Below are positions 11,460-20,607 of a stretch of DNA of 64,000 bases, one piece after another. The translations under genes and the position numbers were made by a program. The notes under the pieces are model-generated. The model ran no database searches. It was not told the origin of the DNA and worked only from the letters and a program-made list of their open reading frames with translations. The stretch comes from Kineosphaera limosa NBRC 100340. GTDB taxonomy: Bacteria; Actinomycetota; Actinomycetes; Actinomycetales; Dermatophilaceae. The stretch's first letter is position 1; each line of letters opens with the position of its first letter. The stretch spans positions 35,163 to 99,162 of the forward strand of contig NZ_BAHD01000018.1 of the NCBI RefSeq assembly GCF_000298215.1, read 5' to 3'.

Positions 11460-11834
11460 GTGCGGATTCTGCCCCGTTCCTGTCTCGAGTGCCCTGCGGT
11501 TCGCTCAAGCTGCACCGAATCTGCCCTCGACGCGCGAGGAGGTCGTCGGGCGCGGACCGCACGGCGAAAGCGCCCCAACTGGCGCCTCCGGCAAGCCAGA
11601 CAGCGACCATGCGGGGGTCAACCCTGACCTCCGCCTGCGCAATCGTCGTGAAAATCATCCTAGAGCGCAGCACCGACAAGGTCACCAGGGACCCATGTCC
11701 CGACCCCTCGCGTGTCGCGGAGCGGACGGCGCAGGAACCGTGTCCCGCAGCGCGATCCGCCCTTTCCAGCCCCTCACCCCAATCCAACCCCCGGGAGGTC
11801 GAGGGGTCCGGGGGTCGAGCCTGCGGTGCCGGCC
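11460..11834. other. Intergenic region upstream of sdhC and downstream of rsmI
   Basis: No convincing gene is present in these 375 bases. The sdhC side should hold the operon promoter. The rsmI side is very GC-rich with runs of C and G (GGAGGTCGAGGGGTCCGGGG) but gave no clear terminator hairpin. Confidence 0.6.
11657..11685 (-). promoter_or_regulatory. Weak promoter candidate for sdhCAB
   Basis: On the minus strand GTGACC and TAGGAT are 17 bases apart, a plausible -35/-10 pair about 200 bases before the sdhC start. The match to consensus is modest and other positions are possible. Confidence 0.25.
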
Positions 11835-12839
11835 CTAGGTCGCCGCCTTCTTAGCCGCAACCTGGGCGGCGTAGAGCTCCCGGGCCGACAGACCGGTGCG
11901 AGCCGCCACCGTGCGGCAGGCGTCCTTGAGCCGCGCACCCTGCGCCACGAGAGCGCCCACCTGGGCGGCGGCGTCGTCGGGGTCGATGCCGTCGGCGGTC
12001 GCGCCGGCGACGACGAGAGTGATCTCGCCGCGCACCTGCTCCGGATGCTCCTGGGCCCAGGCGTGCAGCTCACGCAGCGGACCGCGGACGACCTGCTCGT
12101 ACCTCTTGGTCAGCTCGCGGCAGACGGCCGCGGGCCGTTCGGCGCCGAACGCCTGGCTCAGGTCGCCCAGCGTCGCGGTGAGCCGGTGCGGCGCCTCGAA
12201 GAACACGAGTGTGCGGGGCTCGGTGGCCAGGGCGGCCAGTGCGCGGGCCCGCTCACCGCTCTTGCGCGGCGGGAAGCCCTCGAAGCAGAACCGGTCGACC
12301 GGCAGACCGCTGACGGCCAAGGCCATGAGCACGGCACTCGGCCCGGGAACGCAGGTGACGCGGCCGCCGTCGGCCACCACCGCCTCCACCAATCGGTACC
12401 CCGGGTCCGAGACCGACGGCATGCCGGCGTCCGTGACGAGGACGACCCGCCTGCCCTCCTGCACCTGGCGGGCCAGCTCCGGGGTGCGGGCCCGTTCGTT
12501 GTGATCGTGATAGCTGAGCAGCCGCCCGCCGGGCACGTCGGCAGCGCGGATCCCGAGGGCGGCGGACAGGCGCTGCAGGCGTCGCGTGTCCTCGGCGGCC
12601 ACGACATCGGCGCGGGCCAGCTCCTGCGCCAACCGCGGGGAGGCGTCGCGCGCATCACCGATGGGGGTCGCCGCCAGCACGAGCACCCCGCCCGGGAGGT
12701 CAGGCGCCGGCCCCGACTCACCGTCCATCTCAGCCTCACCCTCAGCCCCAGCCTCAGCAGGCTCCACCTCGACCTCGGCGCCGGACGATTCGGGCTCTTC
12801 GGGCACTTCGATACCCTGGAAATCACTGCGGCCGACCAT
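11835..12839 (-). CDS. rsmI: 16S rRNA 2'-O-ribose methyltransferase RsmI
   Basis: RsmI methylates the 2'-OH of C1402 in 16S rRNA with S-adenosylmethionine. The tetrapyrrole-methylase fold shows LVLAATPIGD at the start of the core, AAEDTRRLQRL, LLSYHDHNE, VTDAGMPSVSDPG and FEGFPPRKSGERA, all characteristic of the family. I used the ATG at 12837-12839, preceded by AGGA at good spacing, which adds an acidic Glu/Ala-rich leader of about 50 residues. An internal ATG at 12726-12728 would remove most of it. The gene is divergent from the mannosyltransferase, as in many actinobacteria. Confidence 0.93.
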   Translation of the reverse strand: MVGRSDFQGIEVPEEPESSGAEVEVEPAEAGAEGEAEMDGESGPAPDLPGGVLVLAATPIGDARDASPRLAQELARADVVAAEDTRRLQRLSAALGIRAADVPGGRLLSYHDHNERARTPELARQVQEGRRVVLVTDAGMPSVSDPGYRLVEAVVADGGRVTCVPGPSAVLMALAVSGLPVDRFCFEGFPPRKSGERARALAALATEPRTLVFFEAPHRLTATLGDLSQAFGAERPAAVCRELTKRYEQVVRGPLRELHAWAQEHPEQVRGEITLVVAGATADGIDPDDAAAQVGALVAQGARLKDACRTVAARTGLSARELYAAQVAAKKAAT

Positions 12840-12935
12840 GGCGTGATCCTGCCATCCGCCGAGCGCCACCCGTCGCCCGGCGCGGCGCGGCGGGCCGTGA
12901 TCGAGGGAGCCGGCGCCGCACCTACGATGGGGCGC

Positions 12936-14528
12936 ATGAGTCACGCCGATCAGTTGCGGTTGCGGCTGCTCGGAATTCGCCCGGTCGACACGCTCGCCGG
13001 CTGGATCGGGCCGCTGCTCGTGGCCCTGTACGCAGGGTTCCTGCGGTTCTGGAACCTCGGCCGGCCCGACACCCTGATCTTCGACGAGACGTATTACGTC
13101 AAGCAGGCGTGGTCGCTGCTGCAGTTCGGGGTCGAGCACAAGGTGCTGCCGGAGCTGGCGGACCCGGATGCGACGCCGAAGGTCGACGAGATCTGGGCAT
13201 CCGGCAATCCCACCGTCTTCGGCACGGTCGCCGACTTCGTCGTGCATCCGCCGGTCGGCAAGTGGGTCATCGCGATCGGCGAGCACCTCGGCGGTGTGGA
13301 GAACGCCTGGTCGTGGCGCATCGGGGTGGCAGTGTTGGGCACGCTATCGGTGCTCATGCTGGCCCGCGCGGCCCGGCGGATGTTCGGCTCGACGGCCCTG
13401 GGGGTGCTGGCGGGGCTGCTCCTGACTCTCGACGGTCAGCACTTCGTGCTCTCGCGCACGGGGCTGCTCGACATGTCGGTGATGTTCTTCGCGCTGGTCG
13501 CGTTCTGCGCGCTGCTCATCGACCGCGACGCCTCCCGCGAGCGGCTTGCCCGTGTCGTGGGCGGCTGGCGCGACGCCGGCATGCACTTCGACGACCGGCG
13601 GATGCGCTACGGGCCTTGGCTCGGCCTGCGGCCCTGGCGGTTCGTCGCCGCGGTCAGCCTGGGCCTGTGCATCGGCACGAAGTGGTCGGGCCTGTACTTC
13701 CTGGCCGTGTTCGGGCTCATGACGGTCTTCTGGGACATGGGCGCTCGCCGCACCGCCGGGGTGCATCGCTGGCGCACCGCCGCGATTCTGCGTGACGGTC
13801 CGCAGGCGGCGCTGACGATGGTCGGCGTCGCACTCCTGACGTACGTGGCCTCGTGGGTCGGTTGGTTCCGCTCCGACACGGGGTGGGGGCGGCAGTGGGC
13901 GGCCGAGCACCCGGTCGACGGCGTCGCGGCCCTGGTGCCCGACGGCCTGCGGTCGCTGTGGAAGTACCACGTCGACATGTGGAACTTCCACATCGGCCTG
14001 ACGAGCCACCACGACTACATGAGCAACCCGTGGTCGTGGATGCTCCAGGCTCGGCCGACGTCCTTCTATTACGAGGGTCCCAGTAAGGGGCAGCAGGGAT
14101 GCCTCGTCGATCAGTGCTCGAAGGCCATCACCGATCTGGGCAATCCGGCGATCTGGTGGGCCGCGACGCTGGCGCTGCCCGTGTTGCTGTTCTGCTGGGC
14201 GCTGCGGCGGGACTGGCGGGCCGGCGCGATCCTCGCGGGGCTGGCGGCCGGTTACCTGCCGTGGTTCATGTACCAGGAGCGGACGATCTTCACGTTCTAC
14301 TCCGTGGCGTTCGTGCCGTGGGTGGTGCTTGCGGTCGTCTTCGCGGCCGCTCTGATCATGGGTCCACCATCGGCCTCGTGGCGGCGCCGGCAGTGGGGAC
14401 TGATGCTCGTGACCGCCTACGCGCTCGTCGTCGTCGCGGTCTTCGTGTTCTTCTGGCCCGTGTATACAGCGCAGGTCATCCCGCAGGACCAGTGGAGCTG
14501 GCGGATGTGGTTCCGCTCGTGGATCTAG
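12936..14528 (+). CDS. pmt: Polyprenyl-phosphate-mannose protein O-mannosyltransferase
   Basis: This GT39-family membrane enzyme transfers mannose from polyprenyl-phosphate-mannose to secreted proteins. The 530-residue product has about ten hydrophobic helices and the luminal-loop acidic pair Asp50-Glu51 in FDETYYVKQAW, the catalytic signature. A central SRTGLLDMSVMFF segment and a C-terminal multi-helix region (MYQERTIFTFYSVAFVPW) fit the actinobacterial PMT. Two in-frame ATGs (12927 and 12936) are possible; the second fits typical N-termini. It stands divergently from rsmI. Confidence 0.92.
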   Translation: MSHADQLRLRLLGIRPVDTLAGWIGPLLVALYAGFLRFWNLGRPDTLIFDETYYVKQAWSLLQFGVEHKVLPELADPDATPKVDEIWASGNPTVFGTVADFVVHPPVGKWVIAIGEHLGGVENAWSWRIGVAVLGTLSVLMLARAARRMFGSTALGVLAGLLLTLDGQHFVLSRTGLLDMSVMFFALVAFCALLIDRDASRERLARVVGGWRDAGMHFDDRRMRYGPWLGLRPWRFVAAVSLGLCIGTKWSGLYFLAVFGLMTVFWDMGARRTAGVHRWRTAAILRDGPQAALTMVGVALLTYVASWVGWFRSDTGWGRQWAAEHPVDGVAALVPDGLRSLWKYHVDMWNFHIGLTSHHDYMSNPWSWMLQARPTSFYYEGPSKGQQGCLVDQCSKAITDLGNPAIWWAATLALPVLLFCWALRRDWRAGAILAGLAAGYLPWFMYQERTIFTFYSVAFVPWVVLAVVFAAALIMGPPSASWRRRQWGLMLVTAYALVVVAVFVFFWPVYTAQVIPQDQWSWRMWFRSWI

Positions 14529-14555
14529 CCGCTGCGCCAGCCGCTCAGGGCTGTG

Positions 14556-15305
14556 TCACGACGCCAGGCCGGCGCGCTCACCGATGGTCGCGGAGACGTC
14601 GGCGAGCGGCCCGCGGGATAGGTGCGCGATCCGCATCCGGCTGGTGGCCGTCGTCACCGTGATGGTGCCGAGTCCAAAGATCGCCTCGAGCGGCCCGTGC
14701 CCGGTGCGCACCTCGGTGACATCGGCCAGCGGGACGATTCGGCGGTTGTGCACGAACGCACCGTGCTGGGTGTAGACGGCGTCGTCGGTGACCTGCCAAC
14801 GGTGGATGCCGTAGCGGCGCCGGGGCACGAGCAGGATGTGTGTGGCGGCCGCGACCGCGACGAGCCCGAGCAGGATCAGTTCGGCGGACCGGTGGTCGGG
14901 GTCGAGGGCGACCCACACGCAGCCGAGCAGGAACGGCACCAGCCAGAACAGCCCGGCACGCAACGCCCACAGTCCCTTGGCGTTGCGCGAGACGCGGTGC
15001 GCGGGAGGATTCTGCCGAAGGCGTGCGATCGCCTCGGAGTCCAGTGGCAGCGGCGGCGCGGGCTCAGCAGGAGCGCTCGCGCGCGGCTTCCGAGGGTTCG
15101 CGCCCGGCCACGATCCGCCAGGCTCACTGCTGCGGTTAACCCCCGGCCAGGAGGGCACATCGGGAGCGACGGACTTGCGCCCTCCGGCTCCGGGCCACGA
15201 CTCCGGCGGACGCAGCTGGCCCGGCGGCTCCTGCGGGCGCAGCTGCACCGCAACGGATCCGGTCGCGTCGCTGGCCTGCTCCGGGGACGGCTGCTCCATC
15301 GACAT
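14556..15305 (-). CDS. Membrane PH-domain (YdbS-like) protein
   Basis: The predicted 249-residue protein has a proline-rich disordered N-terminal third (about 1-100). Two membrane helices follow (ALRAGLFWLVPFLLGCVWVAL and AELILLGLVAVAAATHILLV), then a bacterial PH domain (YGIHRWQVTDDAVYTQHG, IVPLADVTEVRTG). YdbS/DUF304 proteins have this layout; the function is not settled. The start is taken at the MSMEQPS methionine. It is convergent with the mannosyltransferase. Confidence 0.8.
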   Translation of the reverse strand: MSMEQPSPEQASDATGSVAVQLRPQEPPGQLRPPESWPGAGGRKSVAPDVPSWPGVNRSSEPGGSWPGANPRKPRASAPAEPAPPLPLDSEAIARLRQNPPAHRVSRNAKGLWALRAGLFWLVPFLLGCVWVALDPDHRSAELILLGLVAVAAATHILLVPRRRYGIHRWQVTDDAVYTQHGAFVHNRRIVPLADVTEVRTGHGPLEAIFGLGTITVTTATSRMRIAHLSRGPLADVSATIGERAGLAS

Positions 15306-15449
15306 GCTCCCCAGCGTCACACGGGCCCAATCCGCTCGCCAGTGCCGTTGCACCTCAGGGAAAGCCCGGCCCGGCACCCGCGCCCCCAAAGCCACGCACC
15401 GCGTGCAGAGGGGTTGCGGCTTGATACCCCTACCAGCTATATGTATATA

Positions 15450-15464
15450 TACCCCCTAGGGGTA
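15450..15464. promoter_or_regulatory. Copper-responsive CsoR/RicR-type operator
   Basis: TACCCCCTAGGGGTA exactly fits the actinobacterial TACCC-N5-GGGTA pattern bound by the copper repressors CsoR and RicR. It lies in an AT-rich promoter-like stretch, 17 bases before the first small frame of a copper gene cluster. A second TACCCC half-site is at 15425. The regulator gene itself is not in this window. Confidence 0.85.
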
Positions 15465-15481
15465 ATCGAGCAAGGAGAGGC

Positions 15482-15556
15482 ATGATGAGGACCAGCGCCA
15501 CATTCACAGTCACGGGGACGACCTGCGCCGAGGACACCAAAAGGGGCACACCATGA
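15482..15556 (+). pseudogene. Truncated CopZ-like remnant or leader peptide
   Basis: A 24-codon frame begins with ATG right after AAGGAGAGGC and contains ATFTVTGTTCAED, closely resembling the first strand and loop of copper-chaperone HMA domains (TVTGMTCxxC). The second cysteine and the remaining 45 or so residues are missing, and its TGA overlaps the ATG of the lipoprotein gene (ATGA). It is probably an internally deleted copZ whose start still gives translational coupling. Confidence 0.6.
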
Positions 15557-16131
15557 ACACAGCACGGGCACGAGGGATCGTTGCCGCGGGCGCGCTCGGC
15601 ATGGCGCTGCTACTGAACGGCTGCTCGGCTGATGTCCCAGCCGATAGCAACTCGACGGCCGCACAGGGTCACGGCGGCCACGGTGGACATGGCGGCGCAG
15701 ATCACCCGGCCGACGGCGGTCCGGTACCCGCCGACATGGCCGCGGCCGCGAGCCCGCGCTTCCCGGTGGGCAGCCAGGTGACCCTGACCGCCGATCATCT
15801 CGACGGTATGGTCGGTGCGCGAGCGACGGTGGTCGGGGCCTACGACACCTATACGTACGCGGTCGACTTCACTCCTACTACCGGTGGCGGCCTGATCGAG
15901 GACCATCGCTGGGTCGTGCAGGAGGAGATCAGCGACGCGGGCGACGAACGCCTGGCCGATGGCACCGAGGTGAGGTTGGCCGCCGCCCACATGGACGGCA
16001 TGGACGGCGCGGCAGCCAGGATCGCCCGCTCGACCGACGAGACCGTCTACGTCGTCGACTTCGAGGCCGACGGCATGAAGATGACCAATCACAAGTGGGT
16101 TGTCGAGAGCGAGATGCAACCCACCTCATAG
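15553..16131 (+). CDS. YdhK/DUF1541-family lipoprotein, copper-associated
   Basis: This 192-residue secreted lipoprotein has a signal peptide ending in LLLNGC (lipid-modified Cys24), then a His/Gly-rich run (about 39-52) that could bind metal. Two tandem DUF1541 repeats follow (about 70-128 and 130-190), each with the pattern ...H-(L/M)-DGM... ending H-(R/K)-WVV. Family members occur in copper-resistance clusters of Gram-positives. It lies between the Cu operator and the CopB ATPase, so it probably binds or buffers copper outside the membrane. Confidence 0.88.
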   Translation: MNTARARGIVAAGALGMALLLNGCSADVPADSNSTAAQGHGGHGGHGGADHPADGGPVPADMAAAASPRFPVGSQVTLTADHLDGMVGARATVVGAYDTYTYAVDFTPTTGGGLIEDHRWVVQEEISDAGDERLADGTEVRLAAAHMDGMDGAAARIARSTDETVYVVDFEADGMKMTNHKWVVESEMQPTS

Positions 16132-16187
16132 GGACCGGCTGCGGGCGGCGACATCAGCAGGCCCACGCCAGGAGAGACGACGACGCG

Positions 16188-18431
16188 ATGACGATGAGCG
16201 AGCACACGAACCACAGCGACCCCCATCCTGCCGACGAAGGGCACGAACACCAGGAGCACGGCGCTCACGGCCGGCACAAAGGCCACGGCGGCCACAGCGA
16301 TCACGAGAACCACGGCGCTCACGGCGGGCACGGCGGGCATGGCGGGCACAGTGGGCATGAGAGCCACAGTGGGCATGGCGGGCATGGCGATCACGTGGGG
16401 CAGTTCCGGCGACTGTTCTGGATCATGCTCGTGTTGGCGGTGCCGGTAGTGGCGTTCAACGACATGTTCGCCCACCTGGTCGGCTACCGCCTGCCCGACG
16501 CGGACTGGGTGTGGTGGGTCTCGCCGACCCTCGGCACGGTCGTCTACGTCTGGGGCGGCCGGCCCTTCCTGACCGGGGCGGTCAGCGAGGTGCGCTCGCG
16601 TCGACCGGGCATGATGCTGCTGATCGGCCTGGCGATCACGGTCGCGTTCGTCGCCTCCTGGGGGGCGAGCCTGCACCTGCTGGACCACGAGCTCAATTTC
16701 TGGTGGGAGCTGGCGCTGCTGGTGGTCATCATGCTGCTGGGGCATTGGATCGAGATGCGCTCGCTGGCCCAGACCACCTCGGCGCTGGACTCCCTGGCGG
16801 CGTTGCTGCCGGACGAGGCCGAGAAGGTCGACGGCGACCAGGTGGTGCAGGTCTCCCCCGCCGACCTGGTCGTCGGCGACGTGGTCATCGTGCGACCAGG
16901 CTCGGCGGTGCCGGCGGACGGGAGGATCGTCGACGGCAGCGCCAGCATGGACGAGTCGATGGTCACCGGGGAGTCCAAGACGGTCCGCCGGGGCAAGGGC
17001 GACGCGGTGGTGGCCGGCACGGTGGCCACCGACTCCGGCCTGCGCGTCGAGGTCACCGCCGTCGGGGACGACACCGCCCTGGCCGGCATCCGCAAGCTCG
17101 TCGCGGACGCCCAGGCCTCCTCCTCCCGGGCCCAACGGATCGCCGATACCGCCGCCGCGTGGCTGTTCTGGTACGCCCTGGGGGCCGCGGCGATCACCGC
17201 GATCGTCTGGTCGCTGATCGGTCTGCCCGATGACGCGGTGGTGCGCGCGATCACCGTCCTGGTCATCGCCTGCCCGCACGCGCTGGGCCTGGCGATCCCG
17301 CTGGTGGTGGCCATCGCCACCGAGCGCGCGGCGCGAGCGGGGGTGCTCGTCAAGGACCGCCTCGCGCTGGAGTCCATGCGCACCGTCGACGCCGTCCTGT
17401 TCGACAAGACCGGCACCCTGACCAAGGGCGAGCCCACCGTCACCAGCGTCGAGCCCGTCGACGGGCGCACCGAGGACGAGGTGCTGGCGCTGGCCGCCGC
17501 CGCGGAGGCCGACAGCGAGCATCCGCTGGCTTCGGCCATCGTCGGGGCCGCCCGGCACCGCGAACTATCGGTACCCGCCGCCACCGACTTCTCCTCCTCC
17601 CCGGCGGTGGGCGTCAAGGCGGTGATCGACGGCACCACGGTCGAGGTTGGCGGCCCTTACCTGCTCGAGCAGCACGATCAGCGCGAGCTGCCGGTCGCCG
17701 CGGCGTGGCGCGAGCAGGGCGCGATCATCCTGCACGTCATCGCCGACGGACGAGTGATCGGCGCGCTACGGCTGGCCGACGAGATCCGCCCGGAGTCTCG
17801 TGACGCCGTCGACGCATTGCACGCCGCCGGAGTGCAGGTCGTCATGATCACCGGCGACGCCCAGGCGGTCGCCGACACCGTGGCCGCGGACCTGCGCATC
17901 GACCGGGTGTTCGCCGGCGTGCGCCCCGAAGACAAGGCCGCCAAGGTCGCCGAGCTCCAGTCCGAGGGTCGCAAGGTCGCGATGGTCGGCGACGGCGTCA
18001 ACGACGCCCCCGCGCTCGCCCAGGCGGACGTCGGCATCGCCATCGGCGCCGGCACCGACGTGGCGATCGCCTCCGCCGGGGTGATCCTCGCCTCCTCCGA
18101 CCCCCGTTCGGTGCTTTCGGTCATCGAGCTCTCGCGCGCCAGCTACCGCAAGATGAAGCAGAACCTGTGGTGGGCCGCCGGCTACAACCTGATCTCGGTG
18201 CCCCTGGCCGCGGGGATCCTCGCACCCATCGGTTTCGTGCTGCCCATGAGTGTCGGCGCGATCCTCATGTCCGCCTCCACCGTCGTCGTCGCCCTCAACG
18301 CCCAGCTCCTGCGGCGGCTCGACCTGCGCCCGGCCGTCGCCGTCGCAGCGTTCATCGGCAACAGGCGGCGCCCGCACGCGTCATCCGGTTCGGGCAGCAC
18401 CGACACGCCGAGAGACCCAGGCACCCGGTAG
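16188..18431 (+). CDS. copB: CopB-type copper-exporting P1B ATPase
   Basis: The predicted 747-residue P-type ATPase starts at ATG 16188 after GGAGAG. The N-terminus (about 5-70) is a dense His/Gly run instead of HMA domains. It has TGES at 260-263, the transmembrane metal site CPH at 362-364 (CopB/P1B-3 class rather than CPC), the phosphorylated Asp406 in DKTGT, and GDGVNDAPAL near the hinge. CopB enzymes are linked to Cu(II)/Cu(I) and Ag export. It follows the lipoprotein in an operon under a probable CsoR/RicR-type operator and is closed by a strong terminator. Confidence 0.94.
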   Translation: MTMSEHTNHSDPHPADEGHEHQEHGAHGRHKGHGGHSDHENHGAHGGHGGHGGHSGHESHSGHGGHGDHVGQFRRLFWIMLVLAVPVVAFNDMFAHLVGYRLPDADWVWWVSPTLGTVVYVWGGRPFLTGAVSEVRSRRPGMMLLIGLAITVAFVASWGASLHLLDHELNFWWELALLVVIMLLGHWIEMRSLAQTTSALDSLAALLPDEAEKVDGDQVVQVSPADLVVGDVVIVRPGSAVPADGRIVDGSASMDESMVTGESKTVRRGKGDAVVAGTVATDSGLRVEVTAVGDDTALAGIRKLVADAQASSSRAQRIADTAAAWLFWYALGAAAITAIVWSLIGLPDDAVVRAITVLVIACPHALGLAIPLVVAIATERAARAGVLVKDRLALESMRTVDAVLFDKTGTLTKGEPTVTSVEPVDGRTEDEVLALAAAAEADSEHPLASAIVGAARHRELSVPAATDFSSSPAVGVKAVIDGTTVEVGGPYLLEQHDQRELPVAAAWREQGAIILHVIADGRVIGALRLADEIRPESRDAVDALHAAGVQVVMITGDAQAVADTVAADLRIDRVFAGVRPEDKAAKVAELQSEGRKVAMVGDGVNDAPALAQADVGIAIGAGTDVAIASAGVILASSDPRSVLSVIELSRASYRKMKQNLWWAAGYNLISVPLAAGILAPIGFVLPMSVGAILMSASTVVVALNAQLLRRLDLRPAVAVAAFIGNRRRPHASSGSGSTDTPRDPGTR

Positions 18432-18456
18432 CACTCTGAAAAGCCCACCAACGACT

Positions 18457-18480
18457 GAAGCCGCCCCAACGGGCGGCTTC
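18457..18480 (+). terminator. Strong terminator after the copper operon
   Basis: GAAGCCGCCC and GGGCGGCTTC form a perfect 10-bp stem with a CAAC loop, 25 bases past the ATPase stop. Confidence 0.85.
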
Positions 18481-18661
18481 ATCGTCCTTAGACCGTTATG
18501 TGTCAGACAAGCTGGTGGACCTCCGTAGAGAGTTTGAGAACCCCTGCCCACACCTGAAGACTCTGTCTTTGCGCAGGTCACGGGGCTTCTACAACCACGA
18601 CCAGCGCTCCTCTGAGCCTACTGTGTCCGACTCCAGGGGGCGAGTGGTGCGATCACTTGGG

Positions 18662-19009
18662 ATGGCTCAAACCCTCCTTCGCCCGGAGCAGGTCGACGAT
18701 CTGGTGGCGCAGTACCGCGAGGGCGCAACGCTCGTGGAACTGGCATCCGTGTTCGGCGTGAACCGCCGCACAGTCGCCACCCACCTCACCCGGCGGGAGG
18801 TGACGATCCGCCGTGGACGGTTCGATCCCTCCCGCATCCACGAAGCAGCCGACCTCTACCTCAGCGGGTTGACGCTGGTAGAGGTCGGCGTGAAGGTTGG
18901 GGCGGGGCCTCAGGCTGTCCGGCGAGCGCTCGCGTCGCACGGCATCGTGATCCGGCCTGGCGGGCGCTGTGGTTCTCGCATCACGGCATCCACTGCCGTG
19001 GGCGGTTGA
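18662..19009 (+). CDS. Helix-turn-helix protein of mobile-element type
   Basis: The product carries two HTH-like units: EQVDDLVAQYREGATLVELA with the recognition part VNRRTVATHL, then a diverged second unit with LYLSGLTLVEVGVKVG and AVRRAL. Such tandem HTH arms are common next to serine recombinases and in element-borne regulators. An open frame extends upstream to a GTG at 18500, only 20 bases beyond a terminator, so the ATG at 18662 (115 residues) is preferred but not certain. Its role, regulator or recombination helper, is inferred. Confidence 0.6.
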   Translation: MAQTLLRPEQVDDLVAQYREGATLVELASVFGVNRRTVATHLTRREVTIRRGRFDPSRIHEAADLYLSGLTLVEVGVKVGAGPQAVRRALASHGIVIRPGGRCGSRITASTAVGG

Positions 19010-19011
19010 GC

Positions 19012-19383
19012 CTAGACACGAAGGGCTGGCTCACGCAGGCTCGCCTCGACGCGCGAGTCGTGGCGCTGGTGACGACGGACCGTAGCCTCGCGCAGGCGCG
19101 CACGGATGAGCAGAGCGACGCTCAGGGGTCCCATGATGATGAACTTGAGCGCGTTCCAGCATGCCCACAGCACGATGAGGTGGAGCCAGCCGGGGCCGCC
19201 GTCGGCTGCCGAGCCAAAGCAGATGCTGGCGATCAGGATGTACGGAAGCGCGACCAGCATCGCGGGTATCCCCCACTTGAGTCCGCGGCGGGTGCGGATG
19301 CCAGCGAGCAGGCGGTTGCTCGGCATGTAGCGGTGCAGGTAGTCGCGGGTGCGAACGCTGAGCGTCCAGATAAGGCGGAACAT
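19012..19383 (-). CDS. Small two-helix membrane protein of mobile elements
   Basis: The 123-residue protein starts MFRLIWTLSVRTRDYL and has two hydrophobic helices, WGIPAMLVALPYILIASIC and LHLIVLWACWNALKFIIMG, then a basic tail. Similar small proteins are frequent beside actinobacterial integrative elements, sometimes mislabelled as sulfate permease. The function is unknown. It is convergent with the HTH gene, 2 bases apart. Confidence 0.65.
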   Translation of the reverse strand: MFRLIWTLSVRTRDYLHRYMPSNRLLAGIRTRRGLKWGIPAMLVALPYILIASICFGSAADGGPGWLHLIVLWACWNALKFIIMGPLSVALLIRARLREATVRRHQRHDSRVEASLREPALRV

Positions 19384-19578
19384 GGCGGGCCTCTCGTCAC
19401 ACGTGTTACACCGTCGAGGAGGCAGAACGTGTGTGAGTGCCCGAAGGCCGTCCCGGAGGACCCGCAATATGAGGAGAACCTGCCTCACCATCCACTGTAC
19501 GCCGGGGTCGGCGTTCACGGAACCCTTCGCTCCCGAGTTGCCGCGCGCACCTCTCTGTAGGAGTGAGAGGGCCCGACG

Positions 19579-20559
19579 ATGACGAACCTGAGCGACGTAG
19601 TCCAGGACGAGCGCACAGCACGGATGGTGCTGTCGATGATCGTCGAACCAGACGACGCGGTAACAGGCCGACTCCTGGGCGAGCTGGGAGCGCTTGAGTT
19701 GCTCCGACTCGCCGAACGTGACGACGTGGTGCCGGGCCTCAGTAACGTTGACGCCCAGGTGTGGCGTTCCCAGTTCGAGCGCTCAGACGCTCGGACACTT
19801 GAGCAGAACGTCGTCGAAGCCGAGCGCGCTGGTATCGGCGCGCTAGTCCCCGGCGACAAGGAGTGGCCTTCCGCGCTCGACGATCTTGGCGACCGACGGC
19901 CATACGTCCTGTGGGCTCGTGGCACGACATCGTTCCTCGCGCGACCGCTCAGCGATTTCGTCACGATCACCGGCGCGAGGGCCTCGACCTCCTACGGCGA
20001 CCATGTGGCCGGGCAGCTTGCCTCCGACCTCGCCAACGCTGAGCGGCTTGTCGTGGCCGGCGGTGCGTACGGCATCGAAGGAGCGGCCCATCGAGCGGCC
20101 CTTGCATCCGGCGGCGACACGATCGCGGTCATGGCGAACGGCGCAGACCGCATGTACCCGATGGGTCACCGTGAACTGCTTGAGCGGGTGGCCGACCTGG
20201 GCCTCATGGTCAGTGAGATGCCACCCGGCGCAGTCCCGACGCGCCATCGCTTCATTGCTCGGGCGCGCCTAATGGCTGCGCTCTCCACAGCGACCGTCGT
20301 GGTCGAGGCTGGCGTTCGCTCTGGATCGATGACCGACGCCCGGCGTGCGCACGAGCTTGGCCGCGCTGTCGGAGCTGTTCCCGGCCCGGTGACCAGCGCA
20401 GCGAGCGCCGGGCCGCACCAACTCCTGCGAGATGGCGCGTCACTGGTGACGATGCCGCGGACCTGCTCTCTCCACGCGGACGTGACGGCGCAAGCGCGAT
20501 CCGGGCATCTGCGGCTTCCCGCGATTCAGGGCGGCCGTCAACAGCCACGAAGTCAATGA
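19579..20559 (+). CDS. dprA: DprA-like DNA-processing protein, element-borne
   Basis: This 326-residue protein has the DprA/Smf Rossmann domain in the second half: FVTITGARASTSYGDHVAG, LVVAGGAYGIEGAAHRAAL, VMANGADRMYP, then a VVVEAGVRSGSM segment. A helical N-terminal part (1-95) replaces the SAM domain. DprA loads RecA on single-stranded DNA. Accessory copies on conjugative elements probably protect or process incoming strands. It lies opposite the AAA ATPase gene. The chromosomal dprA is normally next to rnhB/topA, so this is an extra copy. Confidence 0.88.
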   Translation: MTNLSDVVQDERTARMVLSMIVEPDDAVTGRLLGELGALELLRLAERDDVVPGLSNVDAQVWRSQFERSDARTLEQNVVEAERAGIGALVPGDKEWPSALDDLGDRRPYVLWARGTTSFLARPLSDFVTITGARASTSYGDHVAGQLASDLANAERLVVAGGAYGIEGAAHRAALASGGDTIAVMANGADRMYPMGHRELLERVADLGLMVSEMPPGAVPTRHRFIARARLMAALSTATVVVEAGVRSGSMTDARRAHELGRAVGAVPGPVTSAASAGPHQLLRDGASLVTMPRTCSLHADVTAQARSGHLRLPAIQGGRQQPRSQ

Positions 20560-20607
20560 GCACCCGCGCCCTGTAGCTGCCTGCGAGCCGCTTCTACGAT
20601 CTGCCGC

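Noticed and set aside
13094..14012. Minus frames opposite the mannosyltransferase gene
   Set aside because: Shadow frames with no conserved motif and no ribosome-binding site.
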